From an uncultured Bacteroidales bacterium (GTDB taxonomy: Bacteria > Bacteroidota > Bacteroidia > Bacteroidales > UBA932), in contig CAMOVV010000027.1 in the NCBI GenBank assembly GCA_946627685.1, positions 1-9,355 of the forward strand: 9,355 nt of DNA, in the 5' to 3' direction. The position numbers and the translations under genes were made by a program. The notes under the pieces were generated by a model. That model was not told the origin of the DNA and ran no database searches. It worked only from the letters and a program-made list of their open reading frames with translations. Below, one piece after another: positions 1 to 6,993 of the stretch. Within the stretch, counting starts at the first letter, position 1. Every line of letters starts with the position of its first letter.

Positions 1-381
1 AGGATAAGGCTGAAGGCGAGGTCCGACGGGCCGGTCAAAAGATTTGGCTGGAAACTGGCCCTTAGCGGAAATGTCTGCGGATACGACCTCTCCGGCCGTC
101 CTCTTCCCGGGGTGTTTTCCGCCCCTGCCGCGGCTGTCGGGGATATGGAATACTCGTGCACGGTCCCCAGGCAGACCGATTCTTCTATGATGCTGGAAAT
201 CAGGGACGAGCCCGATGTCCTTAGGACTTTCGCGGTGGGGGAGTACATCGCGGCGAGCGGCTATGACTGGACCAGGCCGGAGCTGGAGGATATCGTGATG
301 GAGATAAACTATTCCCGCACGGGAGTGACGTTCAGCGTGTCCGGCTGGAAAGGGACGGAGAAACTGGATGTCGTGATTTAA
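1..381 (+). CDS. C-terminal part of an unidentified protein, cut by the window edge
   Basis: The reading frame is open from the first base to a TAA at 379-381, giving the last 126 residues of a protein whose start lies outside the window. A GTG at 112 is inside this frame and is not needed as a start. The visible part is rich in beta-strand-like stretches and ends in alternating hydrophobic/polar residues (LEDIVMEINYS, then VTFSVSGWKG and KLDVVI), as at the end of a beta-sandwich domain. That ending is reminiscent of Bacteroidota surface proteins of the FimB/Mfa2 fimbrial type, but this is an impression from a fragment and no catalytic motif is visible. It probably belongs to a transcription unit separate from the tRNA downstream, which has its own promoter. 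Confidence 0.7.
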   Translation, partial: RIRLKARSDGPVKRFGWKLALSGNVCGYDLSGRPLPGVFSAPAAAVGDMEYSCTVPRQTDSSMMLEIRDEPDVLRTFAVGEYIAASGYDWTRPELEDIVMEINYSRTGVTFSVSGWKGTEKLDVVI

Positions 382-393
382 CGCCGGGGATGC

Positions 394-423
394 TTGTATT
401 TTTAATTTCAATTTGTATCTTTG
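394..423 (+). promoter_or_regulatory. Bacteroidota-type promoter of the tRNA-Leu gene
   Basis: TTG at 394-396 is followed after exactly 19 nt by TATCTTTG at 416-423. This matches the -33 (TTG) and -7 (TAnnTTTG) elements used by the primary sigma factor of Bacteroidota. The tRNA begins 13 nt after the -7 element, so transcription would start just ahead of the mature 5' end. The match is by eye, and no transcription start is shown by the sequence itself. Confidence 0.8.
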
Positions 424-435
424 CATTCCAATCCA

Positions 436-520
436 GCGCGGGTGGCGAAATTGGTAGACGCGCTACTCTCAGGAGGTAGTGCCTATTACTGGCGTGACAG
501 TTCGACTCTGTTCCCGCGCA
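436..520 (+). tRNA. tRNA-Leu (anticodon CAG)
   Basis: The full cloverleaf can be folded. The acceptor stem is GCGCGGG (436-442) with CCCGCGC (513-519), followed by discriminator A520. The D arm has a GCG/CGC stem (445-447 with 459-461). The anticodon stem CTACT/GGTAG (463-467 with 475-479) holds a seven-base loop with anticodon CAG at 470-472. The long variable arm has a GCC/GGC stem (481-483 with 491-493), which marks it as a class II tRNA. The T arm has a GACAG/CTGTT stem and loop TTCGACT (501-507). It reads the CUG leucine codon. The 3' CCA is not encoded (the sequence continues CGG), so it must be added after transcription. It sits alone between protein genes, with its own promoter and terminator. 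Confidence 0.97.
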
Positions 521-528
521 CGGCGATG

Positions 529-554
529 AAGGTCAGCATTTGCTGGCCTTTTTT
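529..554 (+). terminator. Rho-independent terminator after tRNA-Leu
   Basis: AAGGTCAGC (529-537) pairs with GCTGGCCTT (542-550) around a four-base ATTT loop, with one G-T wobble, and runs into a T tract ending at 554. It lies 8 nt past the tRNA and would stop its transcript before the GH2 gene, so that gene needs its own start of transcription between about 555 and 598. I see no convincing consensus promoter there; TATATTGC at 572-579 is a partial -7 match with no well-spaced -33 element. Confidence 0.85.
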
Positions 555-598
555 CGTTTGCCGATATTTTGTATATTGCAAGGAAAAACAGATTCGAT

Positions 599-3500
599 AT
601 GAACATCCGCATTTTTCTTGCCTTCGCAGCCCTTGCCGCTGCTCCTGTCCTGTCATTTTCTTCCGCCCCGGACGGAGACGGAAACTCCCGTTCGAGAGGA
701 ATAGGCATCTATCCCGGCGACCCTTCCGAGTCGTTCGCCCCGCGTCTGGTGCCCGGAAAGACCTACCGCAACCTGGCCCTCAACAGGGTGGTCCGTACGT
801 CTTCGGATTTTGACTATAACCTTACAGGCCAGCTTCTTACCGACGGAATCCTTTCTTTCGGTGAGGTATCTTTCCTCGAAGTGTTTACCCCTGAGGGGCC
901 TGTGGCGAAAAGAGACAGGGAGAATGCCATCGACGGCGGAGAGTATTCCCGCAACGATTTGAAGGGAGAGGACACCTTCCTTGACTATCGCTGGAGCGGC
1001 TACCTTCTCAGGGCCGACAGCGTGGCCGTCGCCTGCGAGGCGGTTTACAGGGAGAAGGATGCGGACGGAAACTGGAGGCTGAGCCTGACTTCAGTCGGTG
1101 ACGACGGGGCCGAGAATACCCTCGGAACCGTTTCAGGGACTGAGCTTCCCGGAATGGGAGGCCGCCCCCAGATGCACACCGACCCCAACAAGCAGACGGC
1201 TCCCGAGAGGCTCCCTGCAAGGAGGATGCGTCTTGGCTTCGCCCTGGACAATCCCTGCGGCGTCAGCAACGCGAAAATGCGCTTCAGCATGACGGGTGCA
1301 GTCTCATGGAGGGTTACCGAGGTGTATTTCTTCAGGAACGGGAAGAGGCTCTTCGACATGATGCCTTCTTACCGTTTTTCCAGCCTGTGGAAGAGCGTCG
1401 GCGCTGACGGCGAGTGGGTCATGACGGATCTCGGGGCAGAGTCGGAAATAGACCGCATCGTCCTCAGGTGGGTGGAAAGGCCCAGGGTGAGGAAAATTGA
1501 AGTCTCCTCCGACGGAAAGACCTGGGGAGAAGTGCCCGTATCAGGGAAGGATTATTCCTTGACCGAAGATATAAAGTACAAGGTGTCAGGACGTTATGTC
1601 AGGGTCTCAATGTCCGGGGGCACGCCTTCCGGTTCCTCTTATTCCATGACCGAACTCGAGGTGTGGGGAAGGGGAGGCCTTGTTGCGGAACCTGCGGAGG
1701 CTCCTTCGCTCGGTAACGGTTGCATCTCTCTCGACGGCGGGGACTGGAAGCTGCAAAGGGCTTCCGAGGTCGTTCCCGGCGGGGAAACGGTTTCATCGGA
1801 AGATTTCTTCCCCGACGGCTGGCTCCATGCCACCGTCCCTGCCACCGTCCTTATGAGTTATGTTTGCGCAGGGGCTCTCGAGGACCCGAATTATGATGAC
1901 AACGTAAACAAGATTTCCGAGTCTTTCTTCAACAGTGATTTCTGGTATCGCCGCGAGTTCGACGCCTCCCCGGAAAACGTCGGGAAGGAGTTCTTCCTGA
2001 ATTTCGACGGCATCAACTGGAAGGCCGAGGTCTGGCTGAACGGAAAAAGCGTAGATTTCATAGAGGGCGCCTTCACAAGGGGGAGGACGAAAGTTACCCT
2101 GAAGGAGCATAACATCCTTGCAGTTAAGATTATAAAGAACAGCCATTTCGGTGCGGTGAAGGAAAAGACCGCCATTACGACCGGCCTTAACGGAGGTATT
2201 CTCGGCGCGGACAATCCCACCTATCACGCCTCCATCGGCTGGGACTGGATTACCACGGTGAGGGGCAGGAACTCCGGTATCTGGAACGACGTTTACCTCT
2301 CTCCCGTGAAGCCTGCGCTGCTGTCCGACCCCCTTGTCTCGACCAGGCTCTCGCCCGAAGGAAAGGCTTCGATGACCGTGTCCGTGATTGTTGACGGCTC
2401 CGGCAGCCCCGACCGTGCCATGGAGGTCACAGGATGGATAGGGGACAGGAAGTTCTCGAAGTCGGTCGAGGCCGGTTTCTGTGGAGAAGTTACGTTTGCT
2501 CCCGAAGATTTCCCCGTCCTGCGCGACCAGGAAATGAAGCTTTGGTGGCCCAACGGATACGGTGAGCCATACCTGTATGATGCAGGTTTTGAAGTCAGGG
2601 TTGGCGGCCGGGACGCCGACCGCCTCACCTACAAGGCCGGTATCCGGGAGGTTACCTGGTCTGACATAGACACGGCCTTGAAGATATATGTGAACGGACG
2701 CAGGTTCATCCCCCTCGGAGGCAACTGGGGCTTCGGCGAGCATAACCTCAGGTTCCGCGGCCGCGAGTACCTTATCGCCGTGGATTATCACAGGCAGATG
2801 AACTACAACATGATACGCAACTGGGTGGGACAAATCGGCGACGAGGAGTTTTACGAGGCCTGCGACCGCTACGGCATCATGGTGTGGCAGGACTTCTGGC
2901 TGGCCAACCCTGCCGACGGCCCGGATCCCTACTATGAGGATATGTTCCTTGACAATGCTTCGGACTATGTCAAGCGCATCCGCCGCCATCCCAGCATCGC
3001 CCTTTACTGCGGCCGCAATGAGGGAAATCCTCCCAAGACCATAGATGACAGCCTCAGGAGCGAGGTGGTTGCTATCCTGCATCCGGGCATCCCTTATATT
3101 TCCGATTCCGCCGCCGGTGGAGTCAGCGGACACGGCCCCTACAGGGCCATGACCCCCAAGTTCTATTTCGAGCATCAGAGCGGCAAGCTCCATTCCGAGA
3201 GGGGAATGCCCAACGTGCCCACCTTCGAGAGCCTCTCGAGGATGATGGCTCCGGAGCATCTGTGGCCGCAGAACGACCTCTGGGGGAAACACGACTACAC
3301 CCTCGAGGGCGCGCAGGGGGCCCGCTCTTTCAACGAAATCATTTCCAACGCCTTCGGGGAGTCCCGCTCCGCCGAGGAATTTACCTCCCTCGCCCAGTGG
3401 GTGAACTATGACGGCTACCGCGCCATGTACGAGTCCGGCAGCAAGGACAGGATGGGCCTTCTTATCTGGATGTCCCATTCATGCTGGCCTTCGATGACCT

Positions 3501-4138
3501 GGTGCACGTATGATTATTATTTCGAGCCTACCGGAGCTTTCTTCGGAGTGAAGAAGGCCTGCGAACCCCTTCATATCCAGCTCAATGCCTCCACCGGGGA
3601 CGTTGAGGTCGTGAACATCTGCGCGGGGGACAGGAACGGTCTGAAGGCCGTCGCCAGGGTGTATGACTACACCGGCAGGCTTCTGTCTTCGGACGAGGCT
3701 TCGGTGTCCTCTTCCGAGGATTCCAACATCCCCGTGATGAAGCTCCGCGCCCCGGGAGCCGACGTGGAAGTCTATTATGTGAAGCTTGAGCTGAAGGACG
3801 GCTCCGGCAAGGTGCTTTCCGACAATTTCTATATCCAGGGCAGCGAATACGGCAACCTCAAGGCTGTCCGTACCCTCCCCGCGGCGAAGGTCAAGAAGAC
3901 CGTCAGGTTCTCCGGCGAGTCCGCCACCGTGACCCTCAGGAACACCGGAAAGACTCCGGCCCTGCTTCTGAGGCTCACCCTGAAGGGCTCCGACGGGGAT
4001 GAAATCCTCCCGGTGGACTATTCCGACAATTATTTCTCCCTCCTTCCCGGAGAGTCCCGCACCGTAGAGGTCCGCTGGAGTTCCTTCGACGCGAGGGGCC
4101 TTTCCCCGGAAATCACCCTTTCCGGAATGAATCTGTAG
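599..4138 (+). CDS. Secreted glycoside hydrolase family 2 enzyme (exo-beta-glucosaminidase / beta-mannosidase type) with discoidin-like N-terminus
   Basis: The enzyme is 1179 residues and probably cuts beta-linked sugars (glucosamine or mannose type) from the ends of glycans outside the cytoplasm. The ATG at 599 begins a clear signal peptide (MNIRIFLAFAALAAAPVLSF); an in-frame TTG at 569 would only spoil it. Residues 57-360 carry F5/8 type C (discoidin-like) segments: LALNRVVRTSSDFDYNL near 59-75, and WVMTDLG...IDRIVLRW from 273. The GH2 sugar-binding domain is about 379-568, an Ig-like domain about 569-690, and the TIM barrel about 685-975 (GGNWG at 707-711). The expected catalytic glutamates are E808 in CGRNEG (acid/base) and E867 in HSERG (nucleophile). 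The C-terminus has Ig folds, with SDNYFSLLPGE from 1142 as in exo-beta-glucosaminidases. The next gene follows after 4 nt. Family is sure; exact substrate is inference. Confidence 0.93.
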   Translation: MNIRIFLAFAALAAAPVLSFSSAPDGDGNSRSRGIGIYPGDPSESFAPRLVPGKTYRNLALNRVVRTSSDFDYNLTGQLLTDGILSFGEVSFLEVFTPEGPVAKRDRENAIDGGEYSRNDLKGEDTFLDYRWSGYLLRADSVAVACEAVYREKDADGNWRLSLTSVGDDGAENTLGTVSGTELPGMGGRPQMHTDPNKQTAPERLPARRMRLGFALDNPCGVSNAKMRFSMTGAVSWRVTEVYFFRNGKRLFDMMPSYRFSSLWKSVGADGEWVMTDLGAESEIDRIVLRWVERPRVRKIEVSSDGKTWGEVPVSGKDYSLTEDIKYKVSGRYVRVSMSGGTPSGSSYSMTELEVWGRGGLVAEPAEAPSLGNGCISLDGGDWKLQRASEVVPGGETVSSEDFFPDGWLHATVPATVLMSYVCAGALEDPNYDDNVNKISESFFNSDFWYRREFDASPENVGKEFFLNFDGINWKAEVWLNGKSVDFIEGAFTRGRTKVTLKEHNILAVKIIKNSHFGAVKEKTAITTGLNGGILGADNPTYHASIGWDWITTVRGRNSGIWNDVYLSPVKPALLSDPLVSTRLSPEGKASMTVSVIVDGSGSPDRAMEVTGWIGDRKFSKSVEAGFCGEVTFAPEDFPVLRDQEMKLWWPNGYGEPYLYDAGFEVRVGGRDADRLTYKAGIREVTWSDIDTALKIYVNGRRFIPLGGNWGFGEHNLRFRGREYLIAVDYHRQMNYNMIRNWVGQIGDEEFYEACDRYGIMVWQDFWLANPADGPDPYYEDMFLDNASDYVKRIRRHPSIALYCGRNEGNPPKTIDDSLRSEVVAILHPGIPYISDSAAGGVSGHGPYRAMTPKFYFEHQSGKLHSERGMPNVPTFESLSRMMAPEHLWPQNDLWGKHDYTLEGAQGARSFNEIISNAFGESRSAEEFTSLAQWVNYDGYRAMYESGSKDRMGLLIWMSHSCWPSMTWCTYDYYFEPTGAFFGVKKACEPLHIQLNASTGDVEVVNICAGDRNGLKAVARVYDYTGRLLSSDEASVSSSEDSNIPVMKLRAPGADVEVYYVKLELKDGSGKVLSDNFYIQGSEYGNLKAVRTLPAAKVKKTVRFSGESATVTLRNTGKTPALLLRLTLKGSDGDEILPVDYSDNYFSLLPGESRTVEVRWSSFDARGLSPEITLSGMNL

Positions 4139-4142
4139 GATT

Positions 4143-4580
4143 ATGGAAAAAGCTTTGAAAGAAAAGACTTACGCAGCTGTACTGGAAAGGGTCGAGGCTA
4201 TGTCCGGCCTTGGGGAAATCTCTTCCGAGATTCTTTCCTCCATGGGGTTCCTGTGGGTCGGGTACTATCTCGTGAAGGACGGCGTCCTTGTCCTCGGGCC
4301 CTATAGCGGCCCTCCCGCCTGCGAGCAGATTCGCTATGGAAAGGGGGTCTGCGGCACCGCCTGGGCCGAGGCGCGGACCATAATCGTCCCGGATGTCGAA
4401 GAGTTCCCAGGCCATATAGCCTGCAGCAGTCTTTCCCGTTCGGAAATCGTAGTGCCGGTGTTTTCCGGCGGGGAGGTCATCGGGGTCCTGGATATCGACA
4501 GCGAGTCTCTCGATACCTTCGACGAGGTGGACGCCCTCTGGCTCGAAAAAGTCGCGGAATTATCTGAAAAACTAATTTAG
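4143..4580 (+). CDS. msrC: Free methionine-(R)-sulfoxide reductase (GAF-domain fRMsr)
   Basis: This is a 145-residue single GAF-domain protein with no signal peptide, so cytoplasmic. The family reduces free methionine-(R)-sulfoxide to methionine, using thiol chemistry recycled by thioredoxin, and so repairs oxidised free methionine. The three family cysteines are all present: C60 in PPAC, C70 in GKGVCGTA and C94 in GHIAC. Their spacing (10 and 24 residues) is the same as Cys84, Cys94 and Cys118 of the E. coli enzyme. The conserved GVLDIDS ending of the domain is at 114-120. Start ATG 4143 lies 4 nt after the GH2 stop, and the next ATG lies 4 nt after this stop, so the three are probably one operon. 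Why a redox-repair enzyme sits between two carbohydrate-related genes is not clear from the sequence. Confidence 0.93.
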   Translation: MEKALKEKTYAAVLERVEAMSGLGEISSEILSSMGFLWVGYYLVKDGVLVLGPYSGPPACEQIRYGKGVCGTAWAEARTIIVPDVEEFPGHIACSSLSRSEIVVPVFSGGEVIGVLDIDSESLDTFDEVDALWLEKVAELSEKLI

Positions 4581-4584
4581 AACT

Positions 4585-5400
4585 ATGGAAATATATGACA
4601 TCAAGAGAGTTGCTGGACCGGTCAGGATAGACGGCGACCTCGAAAAGAAAGAGTGGAAGAATGCTGAAAAGTCTCCCCGTTTCGTCGATGCCGTAGGCGG
4701 CACCCCCGGAATCTATGACACCAGGGCGGCCCTTTTGTGGGACGACGAGGCCCTTTACGCCGGTTTCTGGGTGGAGGAACCCTTCCCCGCGGCCACGCTG
4801 ACCGAGAGAGACAGCCTGCTTTGGGTGGAGAACGACCTGGAGGTGTTCATAGCCGGTCCCGACTCCTACTATGAACTTGAACTCAACGCCCTCGGCGTTA
4901 TCTACGAGGTGTTTTACCTCTGGAGGGACGCCTATCCCCGCTATGACGATTCAGGAAAACTCGTTTCCGGTAACCCTTATTACAAAAAGGACAGGTTCGA
5001 TATCCTTAAGAGCGGAGCCATCAGTTTCGGGGGCAATTTCGACCGTCAGGACGAGCATTTCTGGACCGGAATCAACCCGAGGGGTCTTCGATGGGTGTAC
5101 CGAAACTGGGATTTCCCGGGTTTGGAGGTGGCCGTTAAAGTGGACGGCAAGCTGAACGACCCCAGCGTGGTCTCCAAAGGGTGGACGGCGGAGATAAAAT
5201 TCCCCTGGAAGGGATTCGCCGACTTGAAGGGGACGGATGCCGTGGTTCCCCGCGTAGGGGACGAGCTGAAACTCTTCCTCGGCCGCTATAACCTCTTCCA
5301 TTTCAACGGGAAACCTTTGAATGCAGGATGGAGCTGGCATCCGGTGTGGGTCGCGGACAACCACAATCCGGAGCGGTTCGGCACCTTCCGTCTTGCCTGA
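4585..5400 (+). CDS. CBM9-like (DOMON-type) carbohydrate-binding protein without signal peptide
   Basis: This 271-residue protein is built almost entirely of one beta-sandwich like carbohydrate-binding module family 9. Typical elements are, in order: RIDGDLEKKEW (14-24); LLWDDEALYAGFWVEEP (50-66); VENDLEVFI (81-89); YYELELNALGVIYE (95-108); WTAEIKFPW (200-208); and the family ending with a Trp-rich stretch (WSWHPVW, 249-255) then HNPERFGTF (260-268). Members of the family bind sugars in enzymes such as xylanases, but single-domain versions are often of unknown function. No signal peptide or lipobox is visible, so it looks cytoplasmic, unusual for a binding module. It follows msrC by 4 nt and closes the operon that begins with the GH2 gene. 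A role in handling the GH2 products is inference. Confidence 0.85.
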   Translation: MEIYDIKRVAGPVRIDGDLEKKEWKNAEKSPRFVDAVGGTPGIYDTRAALLWDDEALYAGFWVEEPFPAATLTERDSLLWVENDLEVFIAGPDSYYELELNALGVIYEVFYLWRDAYPRYDDSGKLVSGNPYYKKDRFDILKSGAISFGGNFDRQDEHFWTGINPRGLRWVYRNWDFPGLEVAVKVDGKLNDPSVVSKGWTAEIKFPWKGFADLKGTDAVVPRVGDELKLFLGRYNLFHFNGKPLNAGWSWHPVWVADNHNPERFGTFRLA

Positions 5401-5420
5401 CGTACTTTGAGCCGTCAGGC
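5395..5420. terminator. Hairpin spanning the stop codons of two convergent genes (possible two-way terminator)
   Basis: GCCTGACG (5395-5402) and CGTCAGGC (5413-5420) form a perfect 8-bp stem with a 10-nt loop. The left arm contains the TGA of the CBM9-like gene (5398-5400), and the right arm contains the TGA of the PqqD-like gene on the other strand (5415-5417). The genes are only 14 nt apart, so this is the only place for a shared transcription end. There is no T tract on either side, so it would be a weak or factor-assisted terminator. Confidence 0.5.
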
Positions 5421-5681
5421 GGAGGCTATGCCGTTTTCCAGCAGCATGGCCATGAACCCGCTCACCTCTTTCTTCGCATCCTCGGGCTGGATGTCGTATT
5501 CCGAAGCGAGCGCTCCGGCGATTTCGCCGACGTCTTTCCCCTCCTGAATGGCTTGCAGCATCAGGGCTCCCGTGCCGTTCAGGCTGAACACGAGCTCGAC
5601 GGTACCGGTCTCGCGGTTTTTTGCTATGGCCACGAATTTGTCGGCAACTTCCTGGATGGAAAAATCGTACTTGAGATTCAT
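5415..5681 (-). CDS. PqqD-like peptide-binding protein (RiPP recognition element)
   Basis: This is an 88-residue stand-alone protein of the PqqD family. PqqD-like proteins bind the leader of a precursor peptide through a winged-helix fold and present it to the partner radical SAM enzyme. The family pattern is clear: a beta-rich N-terminal third (VELVFSLNGTGALML, 28-42, with the conserved N-x-T/S-G before a helix), then GKDVGEIAGALASEYDI (48-64), then a last helix ending LLENGIASA. The ATG at 5681 lies 1 nt after the radical SAM stop (5683-5685), which suggests translational coupling and matched amounts of the two proteins. It is not the pyrroloquinoline quinone gene: no other pqq gene is nearby. 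The expected client is the 46-residue peptide encoded at 6994-7134. Confidence 0.9.
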   Translation of the reverse strand: MNLKYDFSIQEVADKFVAIAKNRETGTVELVFSLNGTGALMLQAIQEGKDVGEIAGALASEYDIQPEDAKKEVSGFMAMLLENGIASA

Positions 5682-5682
5682 T

Positions 5683-6981
5683 CTATTTGCTATTGAGATA
5701 GTTGTTGTATTCGTCCTTCATCGCATCCGTGATTTTGCGGGACAGCTCCTGCCGCAGCTGAAGGTCGCAGAGGTTTTTCTCGCAGACCTTCAGTTGGATA
5801 CATTGGGGATATATGGCGCAGGAAGCGCAGGCTTCCGTTTCCGGCGACCTCTCCCTGAACCGGCGGATGACGCTCAGGTCTCTTTCTTCCGAGCCGATGT
5901 GGCCGAAGAAGTCCCGGTCGATGTAGTGTTCGCATTTGCCCAGGTGTCCTGAAGGCGCGATGACTACGCTCCGGTCGCTGTCCGACATGCAGCAGTTCAG
6001 CTTGATTCCTTTCTGCAGCTTCTTCTTGATATGGTAGCCGCACTCGTCAATCAGCTGCTCCAGAAGAATCTGCCGCTCGTGAAGGAATTCTCCGTCTTGA
6101 GGAGAACGCTTGCCGTAGAGCGCTCTGGAATAAATGCCGAGATGCCTGTTGGCTCCAAACCTCCGGTGCATAAGACGGACCAGCTGTGACATCTCTTCGA
6201 TGTTGTACTTGTCAATGTTCAGGCGCACCCATACGTCGATGCCGGAGGCTGTAAGGTGCCCGATATTGTCCAGCACCCGTGCGAAGGCGTCGGTGTCATC
6301 GTAAACATAGCGCTTGACGCGGTTGTAAGTGTCCCTGGTGCCGTCGAGGGTGATTTGCGCCTCTTTCAGCCTCCACAGGCCTGCGGCCTTTTCTGCAAGT
6401 TCTTCGCTGAAAAGATAACCGTTGGTAACTATGGTGGAGGTGAACGGAACCCCGTTCCTGTCCATTTCGGAGGATATCCTGTCAATTACCGGCACGTTCA
6501 TCAGCGGCTCTCCGCCAAACCAACGGAATCTGACGCTCTCCCCGCCCCGATGGTCCAGGATGAACAGGACGAGCATGTCTGCCGTTTCCAAGCTCATGAC
6601 GACGGGCGCCGTGCCTTTTTCAAAGCAATAGAAGCAGCGCGCGTTGCAGCCAGTGGTCGGCAAAATGGTGTATTCGGTGATGGCCGTGGAGGGGGACTGG
6701 AGCAGCGCCGCCGTCTGGCGGAGCTGCAGGCAGAGTTTCCTGTCATCGTGCCCTTCCGGAACAAGGAACCAGTTGTCAATCAGCTCCGGCAGTTCCTCCA
6801 ATCTCCCGGCCTCCTCCGGAGACAGAAGCAGCATGCAGCAGGTCAGGGTATGGTAAAACAATACCCCGTCTTCGACAGGGCATTGTAATACATAGGTCAT
6901 CAGACGATACCGCTTGTCAGCACGTTTCTGCCGTCCCAGGACCTGGGAAACAAGGGACGCGGCCTCCGTGATAATCTGCAC
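5683..6981 (-). CDS. Radical SAM/SPASM peptide maturase
   Basis: The 432-residue enzyme should cleave S-adenosylmethionine at an iron-sulfur cluster and use the radical to modify a peptide. The CX3CX2C motif binding this cluster is C112, C116, C119, followed by GGEP at 156-159. The C-terminal SPASM domain, which holds further clusters in such enzymes, has C331 X13 G345 X4 C350, then C385, C388, C394, C400 and C405. C330 may replace C331. The N-terminal part (VLQCPVEDGVLFYHTLT) resembles that of many Bacteroidota peptide maturases. The start given is GTG at 6981, 12 nt past the precursor stop. An ATG at 6900 (Met28) is a fair alternative, because family members often begin only a few residues before the YVLQCP-like segment. 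The kind of bond made cannot be read from the sequence. Confidence 0.92.
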   Translation of the reverse strand: MQIITEAASLVSQVLGRQKRADKRYRLMTYVLQCPVEDGVLFYHTLTCCMLLLSPEEAGRLEELPELIDNWFLVPEGHDDRKLCLQLRQTAALLQSPSTAITEYTILPTTGCNARCFYCFEKGTAPVVMSLETADMLVLFILDHRGGESVRFRWFGGEPLMNVPVIDRISSEMDRNGVPFTSTIVTNGYLFSEELAEKAAGLWRLKEAQITLDGTRDTYNRVKRYVYDDTDAFARVLDNIGHLTASGIDVWVRLNIDKYNIEEMSQLVRLMHRRFGANRHLGIYSRALYGKRSPQDGEFLHERQILLEQLIDECGYHIKKKLQKGIKLNCCMSDSDRSVVIAPSGHLGKCEHYIDRDFFGHIGSEERDLSVIRRFRERSPETEACASCAIYPQCIQLKVCEKNLCDLQLRQELSRKITDAMKDEYNNYLNSK

Positions 6982-6993
6982 GGAAATGGTCTT

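Noticed and set aside
436..520. tRNA-Leu as the attachment site of an integrated element
   Set aside because: I see no integrase gene and no repeat of the tRNA 3' end elsewhere in the window. The tRNA is intact with its own promoter and terminator.
569..598. TTG start giving ten extra residues to the GH2 protein
   Set aside because: The ATG at 599 gives a clean signal peptide, whereas the extension would put charged residues in front of it.
1793..3478. Long open frame of 561 codons on the minus strand
   Set aside because: It lies wholly antisense to the GH2 gene, whose domains and catalytic motifs are clear. The antisense translation has no recognisable domain and arises from the GC-rich codon pattern of the real gene.
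5415..5681. PqqD as part of a pyrroloquinoline quinone pathway
   Set aside because: There is no PqqA-like Glu/Tyr precursor, no PqqB/C/E gene and no quinoprotein nearby. The neighbouring peptide has a cysteine core instead.
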